A stretch of DNA of 64,000 bases from assembly GCA_025667525.1 (NCBI GenBank), contig CM046882.1:549580630-549644629 (forward strand), written 5' to 3'. The DNA is from Glebionis coronaria. Taxonomy: Eukaryota > Streptophyta > Magnoliopsida > Asterales > Asteraceae. Both the position numbers and the translations under genes were made by a program. Under the pieces are notes generated by a model that was not told the DNA's origin, did not search any database, and worked only from the letters and a program-made list of their open reading frames with translations. This document shows positions 11,065-24,007 of the stretch, in pieces. Every line of letters starts with the position of its first letter. Positions within the stretch are counted from its first letter, which is position 1.

Positions 11065-12745
11065 AATTCCCCTACACTTGAACATTGCCATGTCCTCATG
11101 CAATATTATATTTTAAGGCTCAAAATTTTACATTTTCCCTCATAATTAATCCACCTTGGCCATATGAGATGCATCTACACTACTCTAAACTAGCTGATGC
11201 ATGATTTTGACTTTTAATAATGCAATGAATCAAAATACAATTCTATCTATATCTTTTTGATTTTTTTTGAAATGGTTTTGATGGAAATAACTCATAAAGA
11301 ATTCAATGACTTAGATTAGGGCTTGGATACCATGGACATTTATCACCCTCAAGTTTCACTTTCCTCATACCAAGCTTAAAAATGGAATCATTGCTTTCAC
11401 AAGTAAAAAGTGCATCAACTTATTCATGACAATTAAATGTGGAACCGGTTATTATTTGAGCAAATTGCTTGTGGGCAAATTTGTCATTATTCAAGTGTGA
11501 AGTATAAGAAGTGTAAAATCCAAAAATAAGGAAGCACGGTTTTAATCGTAAGTAACCTTCTTATCCATTACTTGAAAAACCGCTCACAATTAATACAAGT
11601 CCGTATTAAGAGTAATAAGTCATTCGCCTTATGTGTAAAATCCTCATGTCATGCTTTCATAAGTAACTACACACTCGCTAAGGAAAGAAAAATAAAACTC
11701 ACGCAATAATTTACATCCGCATCTTTTTGAGATTTTGGATCTTCAACCCCGCAACCCGTCAAGGTAATATTGGATTGGAGCAATCTATTGAATCCCCGCA
11801 ACCCGTCAAGGTAATATTGGAACTCAATAGTCACTATAATTAACACCACACTGCCCCTCTTGGGAGTCTTGCATTATTTTTTTTTTCTTTTTCTTTTTTT
11901 TTTCTAGCCACTCATTTTTTTTCATAAGCCGCTCTTATTTTTCTTTATTCCTCACAAAGAAATTTGAAAAGAAGAAAAGGAAAAACACCCGCTAAATATG
12001 GAGCATGACATAAGTCTAGTACACATAAAACGTGCTAACTTAGAATCTTAAGACGTACTCATACCAACCATGAATGATTAGCCAAAAATGCATAAGAGAT
12101 TACAAACCAATTAAAACCGTTCTTGATTATTTATTAACAATTATATACAAGCGAAGAAATAGAGGTCAAGAAGAGAAGGGTTTAGCCACAAGTAATTGCC
12201 ATGAAGTCTATCTAGCCCTTTTACACTTGCTTCAACTCTATCATTTCCCATTCTCCACAAATTAAAAATCTCAAATAATGAGATTGGTAGATGCTTAGCC
12301 TAATAGACCAATGAAGGACTACATGGTTAAGGATACTAGCTAGAGAATGCTAAAATAAGCAAACTCGGGTTGAGTCAAAATATCCATGGCGGGCCTAATA
12401 TGTCAAAGAAATCTAAACTTGTTAAAACCATGTTTTATTATATTTTTTTCTTTTTATATGTTTTTGATGAAAAATAAAAAGAAATATATACAATGCAAAT
12501 GTGTTATGCAAAAATGATTGATGCAAAAATTATGAATGCATATTTTTGGTGGCCAAAGTAGATCAAAAATTTGAAAAATGTTGAAATTTCAATTTCTCCA
12601 TGTTATCATGCAGGACAATGACAAGTTCTAGGTAAGGTCACTTCGATAGAAGACCCCCTACACTTAAGCTAAACATTGTCCTCAATGTTTAAGAGCATGG
12701 AAGTATAAAAACTTCCCCTACACTTATGACAATTAATAGACTTTG
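11065..12745 (-). other. 3' untranslated region of element 3, distal part
   Basis: No gene seen. It holds the polypurine tract next to the 3' LTR (AAGTGTAGGGG, minus strand, near 11067-11078) and two further copies near 12653-12666 and 12714-12727. The AAACATTG/CAATGTTT hairpin lies between the latter two. A near-exact 35-bp direct repeat (CCCCGCAACCCGTCAAGG-type) occurs near 11743 and 11794. The region continues at 23725 beyond element 2. Confidence 0.75.
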
Positions 12746-12750
12746 CTTAA
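12746..12750. repeat. Target-site duplication of element 2 (left copy)
   Basis: CTTAA here matches CTTAA at 23720-23724, directly outside the two LTR ends. The target was element 3 3' untranslated sequence. Confidence 0.9.
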
Positions 12751-14339
12751 TAATAACTGACTTTTAGGTTGGTTAATAAAAGGTTTTTGCTTGCAAGATC
12801 TCTCTTTGCGTTGCTCGTACTCAATTGATATATATCGTTGTTTCGTTCTCGGTATCTTCTCGAATCGATCACGGTCAAAAGTGGAATAGTTGTAATTGGT
12901 GACTAAAAAGGGGGAGCTTTGGTCTAAATCTACTAAAATGATAAAGGCAAGTAATAATAAAACTAAACTAGAAATTATAAATTCAAACCTCAAATGAATA
13001 GTAGAAAATACCTTGATGGAAAAATAAAACTGCTCTAACTGAAACTGCTCTATACGGAATATTTCTTGCTATGCGGAATGATTTTCTTTATTCGGAATCT
13101 TTCCCTTACTCGGAATGTTTAAGCTACTCGGAAAGTAGGGCCATTCGGAATATAGTGGCTATGCGGAAAGATGACTTCTATTCGGAATAATGGGACTATT
13201 CGGAATATGGAAAATATTCCGAATAGAGGAAATTGAAATCGGCTTATGCGGAATACTTTAAAGAAACTCCCTATTCGGAAAGATGGAAATGTTCCGGATT
13301 ACCAAAATGATAAAACCCTACTCGGAATGTTGGAATGTTCCGAATAACACAAAATTCAAACCCTTACTCGGAATAAATGAAAGTTCCGAATAGGCAAGAA
13401 AGGAAAATCCCTATTCGGAATAATGGAATGTTCCGAATAGATACCACCCCAGATTCCCTATTCGGAATCTGGGCAAGATCAGAAACTTGGAACGAATAAC
13501 AGCGAGCTACGAATTTGCCCAAATCGGACTCAACAAAGCAAAAAGGTTTTACCAAATCAACCACAAATCATCTACTAACTACAAGGATCAAATCCCAATC
13601 ATAAAAACACCAATTCAACAACTTTTTAGAATCAAACTAGAACCAAATAGAACTTAAGAACTTGAAAGAAAAAGATGAAGAAGAACAAGATTAATCAAAA
13701 GATTAGAGGAAGGATTGTATTAATGATTTAAGGCTTAACAATCAAATTGCAAAGATCAAACTTACAAGATTGAAGAAATTAAACTAAGAGGAAAACCACT
13801 CCTTAAGGGAGATGGTTCCTAAGAACTAGGAAGAAAATAAAAACTGGAAAAAGAAGAAGAGAGTTTCGTGTGTGTATTGGGAGGAGTATTTATAGGCTTC
13901 TCCCTTGGTTGGTGAGTGGGCTTTCTTCCTTCTTTTTGTCTTCTCGTCTTTTCAGAAAAGTTGACGTTTTCGATTCTGATTCGGGATTTGTCGTCGATTA
14001 AATTCAACTCGTCTTTTAATTTCTTCGTTAAATAGACTTGAGTTTCTTCGACATGTGTAAATCTTCCGTCTTTGGTCCTTTTCTTCGATAAATCTTCAAA
14101 TAGGCCCATTGACTTCAAATCTTTCGCATCTCTTGGACAATAGACTTCGTCTTCAGTCTTTTTCCTTGATAAATCCCGTGCAATCCCATGTTTTCTTCAA
14201 TATTTATCCGGTTGGCTCTGAAAACATAACAAACACACAAACCACGCATAATTCCAAACAAATGACATTAAATACGCATTTTGGTCTTGTTTTAGCAAGA
14301 AATAAGTGGTAGAAAAGATGGGTGTTTACACACCTATCA
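12751..14339 (-). repeat. 3' LTR of element 2
   Basis: Same length as 22131-23719 and almost identical. It contains an ATTCGGAAT array (13065-13470) and a TATAAATA box at 13887-13894 (minus). Open frames seen on either strand are present in both LTRs and are not genes. Confidence 0.96.
13065..13470 (-). repeat. Array of ATTCGGAAT-type words in the element 2 LTR
   Basis: About 20 copies of TTCGGAAT, ATGCGGAA or ACTCGGAAT in both orientations, 12-30 bp apart. The same array occurs at 22445-22850. Because ATTCCGAAT is palindromic, the pairs can form small hairpins. Confidence 0.8.
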
Positions 14340-16261
14340 AATCCCCTACACTTAACCATTGCCATGCCCTCATGCAATGCTTAGTGATAAAGCAACATTA
14401 CACTTTTCTCATAATTAATTAACCTTGGCCTTATTCAAATACTTCTAAACAAAAATTAAAGCACTAAGAGAAATTTGAAGCAAACAAAAGGTTAGAACAT
14501 AACTATGTGGAAATAACTTGTAAAGAGATCGAGGACTTACATTAGGGCTTTGGTGCTGCGAAGATTTATCACCCTCAAGTTTCACGTTCCCCAAACTAAG
14601 CTTAAAAACGAGATCATTGTTATTATAAGTTAGCAATTCAAATACTTACACACATGGCTTAATTAAATGCTTAGACTCCCTTATTCCTAGGTGTATCTCT
14701 TATATTTTATTTTTGTCTTAGAATGATCATGAAGATGCATTTTTGGACTTATTTCGATAGTTCATTTAGGCTGAAAGCAAAGTAGGACGATTTGATCAAT
14801 AGTTAGCTAAAGGACAAAATCTCTTAAAACTGCTTCTCGGGATATCAGAAAGTTCATATCTTGGCATAACTTGGTTCGCGATTTGAGACCTTTCTCGGGC
14901 CGATATTTGGCATGTACTTCATACTTCATATCTTCGAGAGACGTTCTTGAGATAATGGTCTTCTCATCATAATAGAGTTTCTTCACTTTGGAGACTTGTG
15001 AGGGGTACTCCAACTTTGTTGACCACGACTTCATGATTATTTCTTCAATCTCTAATTGGGATTTTGAGATACAACGATCCGCCTCCTTTTCGGACTTGGA
15101 TCTATTTATCCTCATACCTTGTTAGGGTCTTTTCGGATAGACTTCTCCATCATCTTTGTGGGAGTTGATTGCTTTTCGTCGTGAGTCTTGATCCTTCATA
15201 TTGATTTTGGAGAAAATGCTTTTCACATCACTTTTGGATCTTCAGCAATAAAATTGAATCCTCATGCCTTGTTAGGGCCTTTTCGGACTCGCCAATCTTC
15301 GCGCCCCGCTTCATAAGTTATGCCTTGGCTATGAACTCTCGTCATTACCGAGCAACTTTTAAACGATCTTGGGCTAGAAGCTAAGTAACTTTTCAAATCG
15401 TACGACCTTACTTATTGCAGATAATTTATTAGCAAGTGATGGGAGAATAGGCAAATAATTACACCAAGTGAGCTTGTATAAGAATACCGACTTATAATTG
15501 ACTCTATCATTTCTCGTCCTCCACAATTTAAAATCTCAAGGAATGAGACTCGTGGATGCTTAGCCTAATAAACCAATTAAGGTCTACATGGTTAAGGATA
15601 CTAGCTAGAATAAACTTGGATAAGTCTATTCGGGTTGAGTCAAAATAAACGCAACGGGCCTAATATGTCAAAGACTTCTAAACTAGACACAACACTTTAT
15701 CAATATTTTTGACTTTATTGCGGGATATATACATATGAAAGCAACGATAAAAATTTAAAATTTACGACAAAATGGCCAAAGTTGATTAAAAATTTGAAAA
15801 ATGTTGAAAAGTATGATTTTCCGGTTAAATGAAGGCATTTTCATGGAAAAGTCCACTTAAAACTTCGATAGAAGTCCCCCCTACACTTAAGATAAACATT
15901 GTCCTTAATGTTTAAGCATGTGGGAAGGGTCTCCCCTACACTTATGACATTGTGCACGTTGGTTAAATTAAGCTAAGGAGGGGACGACTAAAGTGATCAA
16001 TTTCAAATGTGAGTATGAAGAAAATTGAATCACGATAGTTGCGAGATAGAACCAGATTTCGGATAACATGGGATCACGGTTCTTCAAAGATTCCAAGAGT
16101 GCAATAATCCCTGTAATCACATCACCATCCAAAAACAAGCAACCTATATAGCTCCCCCTACACTTATGATGAAAAACGGGAAAGGGGGATAGATACCCGG
16201 GTTGCCTCCCGAGGAGCGCTTGTTTTTGTTTACCGAGTCGCGAGCCTGACTCGGTCCCGAA
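14340..16261 (-). other. 3' untranslated region of element 2
   Basis: No gene seen; small antisense open frames are not convincing. AAGTGTAGGGG (minus strand) occurs at 14343-14354 (the polypurine tract beside the LTR) and near 15876-15890, 15932-15944 and 16153-16163. The AAACATT...AATGTTT hairpin lies near 15893-15915. Long stretches are recognisably similar to element 1 3' untranslated DNA at 2700-4390. Confidence 0.8.
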
Positions 16262-19200
16262 CTAATTTAAGGGAAACGTAGTGAGGGATGGAATCATCTC
16301 CTTAGAGATGTCCTCACCAACGTACAACTTCAAACGCTGGCCATTCACCTTGAAGTTAGGCCCATTTGGCTGAGAAAGCTCAATGGTGCCATAGGGAAAG
16401 ACATTGGCGATGGTGAATGGACCAGACCAGCGGCTCTTCAACTTGCCTGAGAAGATCTTCAACCGAGAGTTAAAGAGTAAGACTTGATCACCAACGTTGA
16501 ACTCTCGGTTCTTGATTTTGGCATCGTGGATAATCTTGGTCTTTTCCTTATAAATCAATGAGTTCTCGTAAGCTTGATTCCTCAATTCTTGAAGCTCGTT
16601 GAGTTGAATCTTCCGAAAATCACCGGCTTTGTTGATGTCGAAGTTAGCCCACTTCAAGGCCCAGTATGCCTTATGTTCCAGCTCGATGGGAAGGTGGCAG
16701 GCTTTCCCGTACACAAGACGATAGGGTGTACAACCAATCGGCGTCTTATAGGCGGTACGGAAAGCCCACAGAGCATCATCAAGTTTATCGGCCCACGAGG
16801 CACGATGCTCTCCCACAGTACGTTCCAAAATTCTCTTCAATCCACGGTTGGATATCTCGGCTTGACCGTTGGTTTGAGGATGATAGGCGGTGGAAAGAAG
16901 GTGATTGACACCGTACTTAGCCATGACTCTTGCAAATTGATCGTTGCAAAAATGAGTCCCGCGGTCACTGATAATAGCACGAGGAACACCGAAACGAGCA
17001 AACAGTTGTTTCAAGAAATTACAAACCACCCTCGCGTCGTTAGTGGGTAAAGCTTTTGCTTCAACCCATTTAGAAACGTAGTCGACAGCGACAAGGATGT
17101 ATTTGTTGCCTTTAGAAGACGGGAATGGCCCCATAAAGTCGATGCCCCAGACATCAAAGATTTCACATTCTTGTATGAAATTTTGAGGCATCTCATCTTT
17201 ATGTGTGATCTTGCCTTGTTTTTGGCAAGCATCACAATGTTTAACCATCTCGTGAGCATCACGATAAATGGTGGGCCAATAGAATCCCGATTCAAACACC
17301 TTTTTGGCGGTGAAGTTGGGACCAAAGTGACCACCGGTGGGTCCTTTGTGGCACGCTTGGAGAATATCAAAAGCTGCCGGTCCGTCAACACACCGACGAA
17401 TAATCATGTCAGCGCATTGTTTGAATAGAAAAGGGTCCTCCCAAAAGTAAGTCTTAACATCGTTCAAGAACTTCTTCTTTTGTTGGGATGTTAACCCTTG
17501 GATGAGAACACCACCCGCTAAGTAGTTTACAATATCGGCAAACCACGGGGTGCCATCAAGATTGGGATTGATAGACATTAAGGTTTCAAGGGGAAAAGAG
17601 TCATTGATCTCTTTGTTCGAATGGTCCCCTTGATATGGATCCTCAAGTCTGCTCAGATGATCCGCGGCCAGGTTTTCAGCACCCTTCTTGTCACGAATTT
17701 CAATGTTGAATTCTTGAAGGAGTAAAACCCAGCGGAGAAGTCTTGGCTTAGAATCATTCTTAGTCATCAAGTACTTCAACGCGGAATGGTCCGTGTATAC
17801 GATGGTGGTGGATAAAACAAGATAGGGGCGAAATTTCTCAAAAGCATAGACAACAGCTAAAAGCTCTTTTTCGGTTGTCGTATAATGCAATTGAGCCCCT
17901 GTCATTGTTTTGCTAGCATAGTGGATTGGTTGGAAGTGTTTATTCACACGTTGGCCCAAAACCGCACCAATAGCAAAGTCGCTAGCATCGCACATCAATT
18001 CAAAAGGCAGCTCCCAATTAGGGGTAACCAAGACCGGTGCCTTAGTTAGCTTATCCTTGAGAAGATTGAAGGCTTCGAGACACTCTTTAGAAAAGATGAA
18101 AGGAGTATCTTTTTCCAAGAGGTGGGTCATCGGGCGAGCGATTTTAGAGAAATCTTGAATGAATCTACGATAGAAGCCCGCATGACCCAGAAAGCTTCTC
18201 ACACCCTTCACGGTTGAAGGTGGAGGTAATTTGGCTATGACATCAACTTTAGCACGGTCGACTTCAAGACCGGCTTTAGAAATTTTGTGTCCTAGCACAA
18301 TGCCTTCTTTTACCATAAAATGGCATTTTTCCCAATTCAGAACAAGGCGAGTGTCTTCGCACCGCTTAAGCATACGTTCCAAATTGGCAAGGCAAGAAGA
18401 AAAGGAATCCCCGAAGACCGAGAAATCATCCATGAAGACTTCCATGGTTTGCTCAACCATGTCATGGAATATAGCCAACATGCACCTTTGGAAAGTCCCG
18501 GGGGCATTGCATAAGCCAAAAGGCATTCTTTTATAAGCAAATGTGCCGTAGGGACAAGTGAATGTTGTCTTCTCTTGATCTTGGGGATCGATGGGTATTT
18601 GAAAATAACCCGAGAAACCATCCAGAAAGCAGTAATATTCATTACCCGCTAGACGTTCAAGCATTTGGTCCATAAAAGGTAGAGGGAAATGATCCTTTCT
18701 CGTGGCATCATTGAGTTTGCGGTAGTCTATACAAACTCTCCACCCAGTAACGAGACGGGTAGGAATCAACTCGTTGTTTGCATTGGGCACAACGGTGATA
18801 CCACCTTTCTTAGGCACACAATGGACTGGACTAACCCACGGGGAATCCGAAATAGGGTAAATCATACCCGCATCAAGAAGTTTAATAACCTCTTTTTTGA
18901 TGACTTCATGGATTTTAGGATTCACCCTTCTTTGGCTTTGGATAGTGGGCTTAAAGTCGTCCTCCATGAGAATTTTATGTGTGCAAAAGTGAGGATCAAT
19001 TCCACGGATGTCGGAGATTTTCCAAGCGATAGCGCGTTTATGCTTCTTCAACACAGTGACAAGTCGGGCTTTTTCGTCTTCTTTCAGATCCTTTGCGATG
19101 ATGACCGGTAACTTCTCGTCGTCTTCTAGGAAAACGTACTCAAGATGAGGCGGTAGGTCCTTAAGCTCGAGAGTAGGAGGATCCTCAATAGATGGTGAAA

Positions 19201-21862
19201 CTAACGATGGATCATCATTAGTCACCTCTTTAGGAGTAGGAGGAGACAATGGGTCCTCATTGAGAAGTCTCTCAATAGTACGAATATCTTCATCCCAATT
19301 GGTGGACGAATTATCATACTTAATATCGAGAGGACCCAAGCTAGCTTCGAACTCATCCAAGTCACTTTCTCCAAAAGGAGTAAATGCCGGAGCAATTGAG
19401 GCAACGGTCTCAACAATGGGTAGGGAAGAGAGAGTACTTTTGCAAGCATCATAAAAATGTTCTTCACAAGCCTCATCGAGAACATCAATAGCATTAACAC
19501 TCTCATATGAATAAGGTTGCTGAGAAATCTTACCCATGTTGAAGACAATTTGATCGTCACCAACTCTCATGATTAATTCGCCTGCGGCTACATCAATAAG
19601 AGTGCGACCGGTCCTCAGGAATGGACGTCCAACGATTAATGGAACACGAGGGTCCATCTCGTAGTCAACGACGACAAAATCCGCCGGAAAGGTGAATTTA
19701 TCAACGCCAACAAAGACATCTTCAGCTATCCCCACTGGATAAGCAACCGTACGGTTGGCTAATTCCAAAGTCATTCGTGTGGGGACTAGCTCGGGGAGAG
19801 ATAATTGCTTCCAAACACTTAAAGGCATTAAGTTAATACTGGCACCTAGATCGGCTAGGGCCATGCAATTCTCTACTCCCGGGAAGTTGCAAGGAATCAA
19901 GAAGCGACCCGGATCACCAAGTTTGGTGGGCAATTTCCTTAAGAGCACTGCGGAGCAGTTCTCATTAAGTTGGGTCTGAGCAATGTCAAGAAGCTTTTCT
20001 TTATCACTTAGAAGATCTTTAAACATCTTAGCATATTTGGGCATGTGAGCGAGAGCCTCGGCAAAGGAGATGTTAAAATTCAATTGTTTAAACATTTTTA
20101 GGAAGTTTGAAACTTGAATATCATCCTTGCTCTTTTGCTTCTCTTTCCTCAACCTTGAAGGATAAGGTATATTGGATGAAGAAGAAGGCTTTAAAGGGAG
20201 AGGATCACTCACAACCACGGGTGGTGGGGAAATGGGGATAGAAGGTGAAGGAGGGGGAGAAAGTTGCTCTTTTTCCTTGTTCACAATCACGGGTGGAGGT
20301 GTAGGAAGCTCGGGTTCCATATAACCTTTTCCACTACGAGTGGTGATTGCTTTCATCTCCCCTCTTGGATTTGCAACGGTATTACTCGGAAGAGTACCCG
20401 AAGAAGAGGGTTGATTACCTTGGATGAGCGAACCAATCATATCACGAAGGTGAAGAGCTTGATTATTGAAAGAGTTTTGCATGTTGGTATTAATAGCATC
20501 GCTATGTTTGGCCATATCATTCCGTAGCTCGGCTCGAATATCGCTTCCTTGTTTCACCATGTCATTCTTCAAGTTGACAAACTGACTCTGAAGATTCGTC
20601 ACCATCTCACGATTGGTCTTCATGAACGACTCAACGTCGGGATTCACTGCCATCGGTTGATTGAGAGGTGGAGCTTGATAAGCTTGAGAATTTCCTTGCG
20701 TTTGGTAGGTATTTCTTTGGGATGGAAATTGGTTTTGAGCACGAGGTTGGGATTGGTTGTTTCGGTTATAGTTTTGTTGTTGGGTGTGGTTTGCAGGAGG
20801 GAAACCGGGAGGTGCAAGATAATTGTTGGAACGATAACTTAGCAAGCTACGATCTCCTTGAGGACGAGCTTGATAGCCTCCCGTGGGATATGTACCGTAT
20901 GCTGCGTTAACGTTTTCAGAATAATTGCCTTGAGTGGAAGGACAATCATTATAAGAGTGAGGACCACCACATGTGTCACAAGACATAGCAACGGCTTTAG
21001 CTTGTTGAAAGTGGTTTGTGGCCATGGTCATGAAATTTTTGTTCATTTCAGCAAGTTGTCGAGAAATTTCAGACATTTCAGGATTGGAGGTAGTAGAAGA
21101 AACATTGACTCTCGAGTTAGATCTTGAGGATGCGGATGAATCCCAATTCTTGTGGTGAGTAGTCATGTTTTCAATCAACTCTCGACACTCCTCTGGTCTC
21201 CTTTTCATAAAAGTACCACCGGCGGCGGCATTGATCGTGTCACGATCACGAAAGGTGAGACCATTATAGAAGGTGTCAATGAGAGTGATGGGGAGCATAT
21301 TGTGATTAGGACAGCGGTCGATCAAATCATTGTAACGTTCCCAAGCATCGAAAAGCGATTCATCATTCTCTTGCATAAATCCACTGATTTGGTTACGAAG
21401 GCTAGTGACCATGGATGGGGGAAAGTAGCGCGATAAAAAGCGTTGAGTCATGTCGTTCCACGTATGAATAGAATTCTTAGGAAGACGGTCAAACCATTTT
21501 TCGGCGTGGTGAGAAAGCGAGTGTGGAAAAAGTTGAAGGCGAAGGTCATCCATAGAAACACCGGGAGATTTCATGCTTTGGGTAATAGTGATGAATTTGT
21601 CGAGGTGTTTGTTGGCATCATCATCCGGAATTCCACGAAACGGGTTCGTTTGTACTTGCTGGATCATGTGATGCTTCAACGAAAACTCCTGAGCCGTGAC
21701 ATGCATCGGTGCAATCGGGCCTCCACGTCCGTTCATTGTGGGTTGACATAGCTCCTCCATGGTTCGTAAGTCGGGTGGATTATTCATATTTGGGTAGGGT
21801 GGGTTATTATTATTATTGTTGTTTTGGGGGGGGTGGAATATTGTTGTTGTTGTTGTGCACAC
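16262..21862 (-). CDS. Athila-type gag-pol polyprotein (element 2)
   Basis: One uninterrupted frame of about 1866 codons. Approximate residues: retrotransposon gag domain 90-215 ([22 protein letters not shown]); zinc knuckle CX2CX3HX4C at 295-307; protease with DLGAS near 668 and VGRPFLRTG later; RT about 990-1190 with FMDD near 1142 in the YXDD position; RNase H from CDASD near 1290; integrase HHCC near 1505-1545 and DD(35)E with WGIDFMG near 1575, ISDRG near 1632 and the Glu near 1668. It supplies every enzyme for reverse transcription and integration in the virus-like particle. The likely native start is ATG 21921-21923, which begins [11 protein letters not shown], but that frame stops shortly after a C8 run (G8 at 21826-21833 on the + strand). 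The long frame therefore lacks its own good ATG. Confidence 0.93.
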   Translation of the reverse strand: MCTTTTTIFHPPQNNNNNNNPPYPNMNNPPDLRTMEELCQPTMNGRGGPIAPMHVTAQEFSLKHHMIQQVQTNPFRGIPDDDANKHLDKFITITQSMKSPGVSMDDLRLQLFPHSLSHHAEKWFDRLPKNSIHTWNDMTQRFLSRYFPPSMVTSLRNQISGFMQENDESLFDAWERYNDLIDRCPNHNMLPITLIDTFYNGLTFRDRDTINAAAGGTFMKRRPEECRELIENMTTHHKNWDSSASSRSNSRVNVSSTTSNPEMSEISRQLAEMNKNFMTMATNHFQQAKAVAMSCDTCGGPHSYNDCPSTQGNYSENVNAAYGTYPTGGYQARPQGDRSLLSYRSNNYLAPPGFPPANHTQQQNYNRNNQSQPRAQNQFPSQRNTYQTQGNSQAYQAPPLNQPMAVNPDVESFMKTNREMVTNLQSQFVNLKNDMVKQGSDIRAELRNDMAKHSDAINTNMQNSFNNQALHLRDMIGSLIQGNQPSSSGTLPSNTVANPRGEMKAITTRSGKGYMEPELPTPPPVIVNKEKEQLSPPPSPSIPISPPPVVVSDPLPLKPSSSSNIPYPSRLRKEKQKSKDDIQVSNFLKMFKQLNFNISFAEALAHMPKYAKMFKDLLSDKEKLLDIAQTQLNENCSAVLLRKLPTKLGDPGRFLIPCNFPGVENCMALADLGASINLMPLSVWKQLSLPELVPTRMTLELANRTVAYPVGIAEDVFVGVDKFTFPADFVVVDYEMDPRVPLIVGRPFLRTGRTLIDVAAGELIMRVGDDQIVFNMGKISQQPYSYESVNAIDVLDEACEEHFYDACKSTLSSLPIVETVASIAPAFTPFGESDLDEFEASLGPLDIKYDNSSTNWDEDIRTIERLLNEDPLSPPTPKEVTNDDPSLVSPSIEDPPTLELKDLPPHLEYVFLEDDEKLPVIIAKDLKEDEKARLVTVLKKHKRAIAWKISDIRGIDPHFCTHKILMEDDFKPTIQSQRRVNPKIHEVIKKEVIKLLDAGMIYPISDSPWVSPVHCVPKKGGITVVPNANNELIPTRLVTGWRVCIDYRKLNDATRKDHFPLPFMDQMLERLAGNEYYCFLDGFSGYFQIPIDPQDQEKTTFTCPYGTFAYKRMPFGLCNAPGTFQRCMLAIFHDMVEQTMEVFMDDFSVFGDSFSSCLANLERMLKRCEDTRLVLNWEKCHFMVKEGIVLGHKISKAGLEVDRAKVDVIAKLPPPSTVKGVRSFLGHAGFYRRFIQDFSKIARPMTHLLEKDTPFIFSKECLEAFNLLKDKLTKAPVLVTPNWELPFELMCDASDFAIGAVLGQRVNKHFQPIHYASKTMTGAQLHYTTTEKELLAVVYAFEKFRPYLVLSTTIVYTDHSALKYLMTKNDSKPRLLRWVLLLQEFNIEIRDKKGAENLAADHLSRLEDPYQGDHSNKEINDSFPLETLMSINPNLDGTPWFADIVNYLAGGVLIQGLTSQQKKKFLNDVKTYFWEDPFLFKQCADMIIRRCVDGPAAFDILQACHKGPTGGHFGPNFTAKKVFESGFYWPTIYRDAHEMVKHCDACQKQGKITHKDEMPQNFIQECEIFDVWGIDFMGPFPSSKGNKYILVAVDYVSKWVEAKALPTNDARVVCNFLKQLFARFGVPRAIISDRGTHFCNDQFARVMAKYGVNHLLSTAYHPQTNGQAEISNRGLKRILERTVGEHRASWADKLDDALWAFRTAYKTPIGCTPYRLVYGKACHLPIELEHKAYWALKWANFDINKAGDFRKIQLNELQELRNQAYENSLIYKEKTKIIHDAKIKNREFNVGDQVLLFNSRLKIFSGKLKSRWSGPFTIANVFPYGTIELSQPNGPNFKVNGQRLKLYVGEDISKEMIPSLTTFPLN

Positions 21863-21923
21863 CGGCCATGTCTAATTGTTCGAGAGTCTCGGGCTCTGAA
21901 TAAGACGTGGATCGAGTACACAT
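21863..21923 (-). CDS. Probable native gag start of element 2, out of frame with pol
   Basis: The ATG at 21921-21923 (minus) opens a frame beginning [11 protein letters not shown], with a second ATG (MAGV) before an Asn run. It is the usual style of Athila gag starts. It reaches a TAA just after the C8 tract near 21826-21833, whereas the long gag-pol frame crosses the tract one register away. A single-base length change in the C run, or a slippage site there, would explain it. A sequencing or assembly error in the homopolymer is also possible. Confidence 0.6.
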
Positions 21924-22112
21924 ACACTAAAAAGAAAATGCAAGAGAAAATATTTTTGGTTTTTATAGGTTTTATATTGTTTTTGTATTTTTGAAAATTT
22001 TATATTTTTATGGATTTTTGAAAATTTTTGTGCTTGAAAATAACGTTCCCGAAAGAACGGATCCCAAAATCCAATTTTTCTCACAAGAAACCGTTGATCC
22101 TTACGAAAAGAG

Positions 22113-22127
22113 CCGGCAGCGGCGCCA
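22113..22127 (-). promoter_or_regulatory. Primer binding site of element 2 (tRNA-Asp type)
   Basis: TGGCGCCGCTGCCGG, three bases inside the 5' LTR end on the minus strand. It is close to TGGCGCCGTTGCCGG, complementary to the plant tRNA-Asp 3' end. Element 3 has the same 15-mer. Confidence 0.85.
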
Positions 22128-22130
22128 TTT

Positions 22131-23719
22131 TAATAACTGACTTTTAGGTTGGTTAATAAAAGGTTTTTGCTTGCAAGATCTCTCTTTGCGTTGCTCGTAC
22201 TCAATTGATATATATCGTTGTTTCGTTCTCGGTATCTTCTCGAATCGATCACGGTCAAAAGTGGAATAGTTGTAATTGGTGACTAAAAAGGGGGAGCTTT
22301 GGTCTAAATCTACTAAAATGATAAAGGCAAGTAATAATAAAACTAAACTAGAAATTATAAATTCAAACCTCAAATGAATAGTAGAAAATACCTTGATGGA
22401 AAAATAAAACTGCTCTAACTGAAACTGCTCTATACGGAATATTTCTTGCTATGCGGAATGATTTTCTTTATTCGGAATCTTTCCCTTACTCGGAATGTTT
22501 AAGCTACTCGGAAAGTAGGGCCATTCGGAATATAGTGGCTATGCGGAAAGATGACTTCTATTCGGAATAATGGGACTATTCGGAATATGGAAAATATTCC
22601 GAATAGAGGAAATTGAAATCGGCTTATGCGGAATACTTTAAAGAAACTCCCTATTCGGAAAGATGGAAATGTTCCGGATTACCAAAATGATAAAACCCTA
22701 CTCGGAATGTTGGAATGTTCCGAATAACACAAAATTCAAACCCTTACTCGGAATAAATGAAAGTTCCGAATAGGCAAGAAAGGAAAATCCCTATTCGGAA
22801 TAATGGAATGTTCCGAATAGATACCATCCCAGATTCCCTATTCGGAATCTGGGCAAGATCAGAAACTTGGAACGAATAACAGCGAGCTACGAATTTGCCC
22901 AAATCGGACTCAACAAAGCAAAAAGGTTTTACCAAATCAACCACAAATCATCTACTAACTACAAGGATCAAATCCCAATCATAAAAACACCAATTCAACA
23001 ACTTTTTAGAATCAAACTAGAACCAAATAGAACTTAAGAACTTGAAAGAAAAAGATGAAGAAGAACAAGATTAATCAAAAGATTAGAGGAAGGATTGTAT
23101 TAATGATTTAAGGCTTAACAATCAAATTGCAAAGATCAAACTTACAAGATTGAAGAAATTAAACTAAGAGGAAAACCACTCCTTAAGGGAGATGGTTCCT
23201 AAGAACTAGGAAGAAAATAAAAACTGGAAAAAGAAGAAGAGAGTTTCGTGTGTGTATTGGGAGGAGTATTTATAGGCTTCTCCCTTGGTTGGTGAGTGGG
23301 CTTTCTTCCTTCTTTTTGTCTTCTCGTCTTTTCAGAAAAGTTGACGTTTTCGATTCTGATTCGGGATTTGTCGTCGATTAAATTCAACTCGTCTTTTAAT
23401 TTCTTCGTTAAATAGACTTGAGTTTCTTCGACATGTGTAAATCTTCCGTCTTTGGTCCTTTTCTTCGATAAATCTTCAAATAGGCCCATTGACTTCAAAT
23501 CTTTCGCATCTCTTGGACAATAGACTTCGTCTTCAGTCTTTTTCCTTGATAAATCCCGTGCAATCCCATGTTTTCTTCAATATTTATCCGGTTGGCTCTG
23601 AAAACATAACAAACACACAAACCACGCATAATTCCAAACAAATGACATTAAATACGCGTTTTGGTCTTGTTTTAGCAAGAAATAAGTGGTAGAAAAGATG
23701 GGTGTTTACACACCTATCA
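22131..23719 (-). repeat. 5' LTR of element 2
   Basis: 1589 bp, TGATAGG...GTTATTA on the minus strand, nearly identical to 12751-14339. Its right end (23719) is followed by the CTTAA duplication and its left end by the primer site. Confidence 0.96.
23267..23274 (-). promoter_or_regulatory. TATA box in the 5' LTR of element 2
   Basis: TATAAATA in the context CCTATAAATACTCC on the minus strand, about 450 bp into the LTR. This is a good plant core-promoter match and the likely promoter of the element transcript. Confidence 0.6.
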
Positions 23720-23724
23720 CTTAA
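23720..23724. repeat. Target-site duplication of element 2 (right copy)
   Basis: CTTAA, matching 12746-12750. Element 3 sequence resumes immediately after it. Confidence 0.9.
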
Positions 23725-24007
23725 CCCAAGTTAAGGAAAGGACAACTATTAGTGAAATCATGTTTAAGCACAAGGTGTCAATGAAAATCCACTAAAGTAA
23801 CGAAGTGAACCGGATACAAGGGCCTCCTCCATAAGCTCCAAAGCATGAGATGAGTGAGCAACCCTACAAACAATCAAGAAGACAAAAGAAGGTCTCCCCT
23901 ACACTTATCTCCAAGTCTATGCCTTTATTTCTAACCTACAACACTCTAAACCTAGTTATACGATGCTTGAGTTAATGAGTCTCTAGCTTGACTCGTCCCT
24001 CAATGAA
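23725..24007 (-). other. 3' untranslated region of element 3, pol-proximal part
   Basis: Short non-coding stretch between the integrase stop codon and the element 2 insertion. It contains one AAGTGTAGGGG motif (minus) near 23894-23907, the fourth of this element. Confidence 0.7.

Larger units (their letters stand above)
12751..23719 (-). mobile_element. Element 2: complete, young Athila-type Ty3/gypsy retrotransposon
   Basis: LTRs at 22131-23719 (5') and 12751-14339 (3') are each 1589 bp, start TGATAGG and end GTTATTA, and are flanked by CTTAA. Order on the minus strand: 5' LTR, primer site (22113-22127), short leader, one gag-pol frame (start codon near 21923, long open frame 21862-16262), 3' untranslated region, polypurine tract, 3' LTR. 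Total 10,969 bp. By eye the LTRs differ at two sites (13447/22827 and 14278/23658), so the insertion is very recent. No envelope-like frame is seen between pol and the polypurine tract. Confidence 0.96.

Noticed and set aside
11743..11829. CRISPR-like direct repeat (CCCCGCAACCCGTCAAGG twice)
   Set aside because: Only two copies, in the untranslated part of a plant retrotransposon; no array.
13364..14312. Several 60-100-codon frames in the element 2 LTR (and copies at 22744-23692)
   Set aside because: Present in both LTRs at the same places with repeat-driven composition; no domain.
14340..16261. Possible envelope-like frame between pol and the 3' LTR, as in some Athila elements
   Set aside because: No frame of useful length on the minus strand and no membrane or signal segment; all three elements lack it.
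16574..21903. Many + strand frames opposite element 2 pol, up to 158 codons
   Set aside because: Shadows of the intact antisense gag-pol frame; no independent motif.
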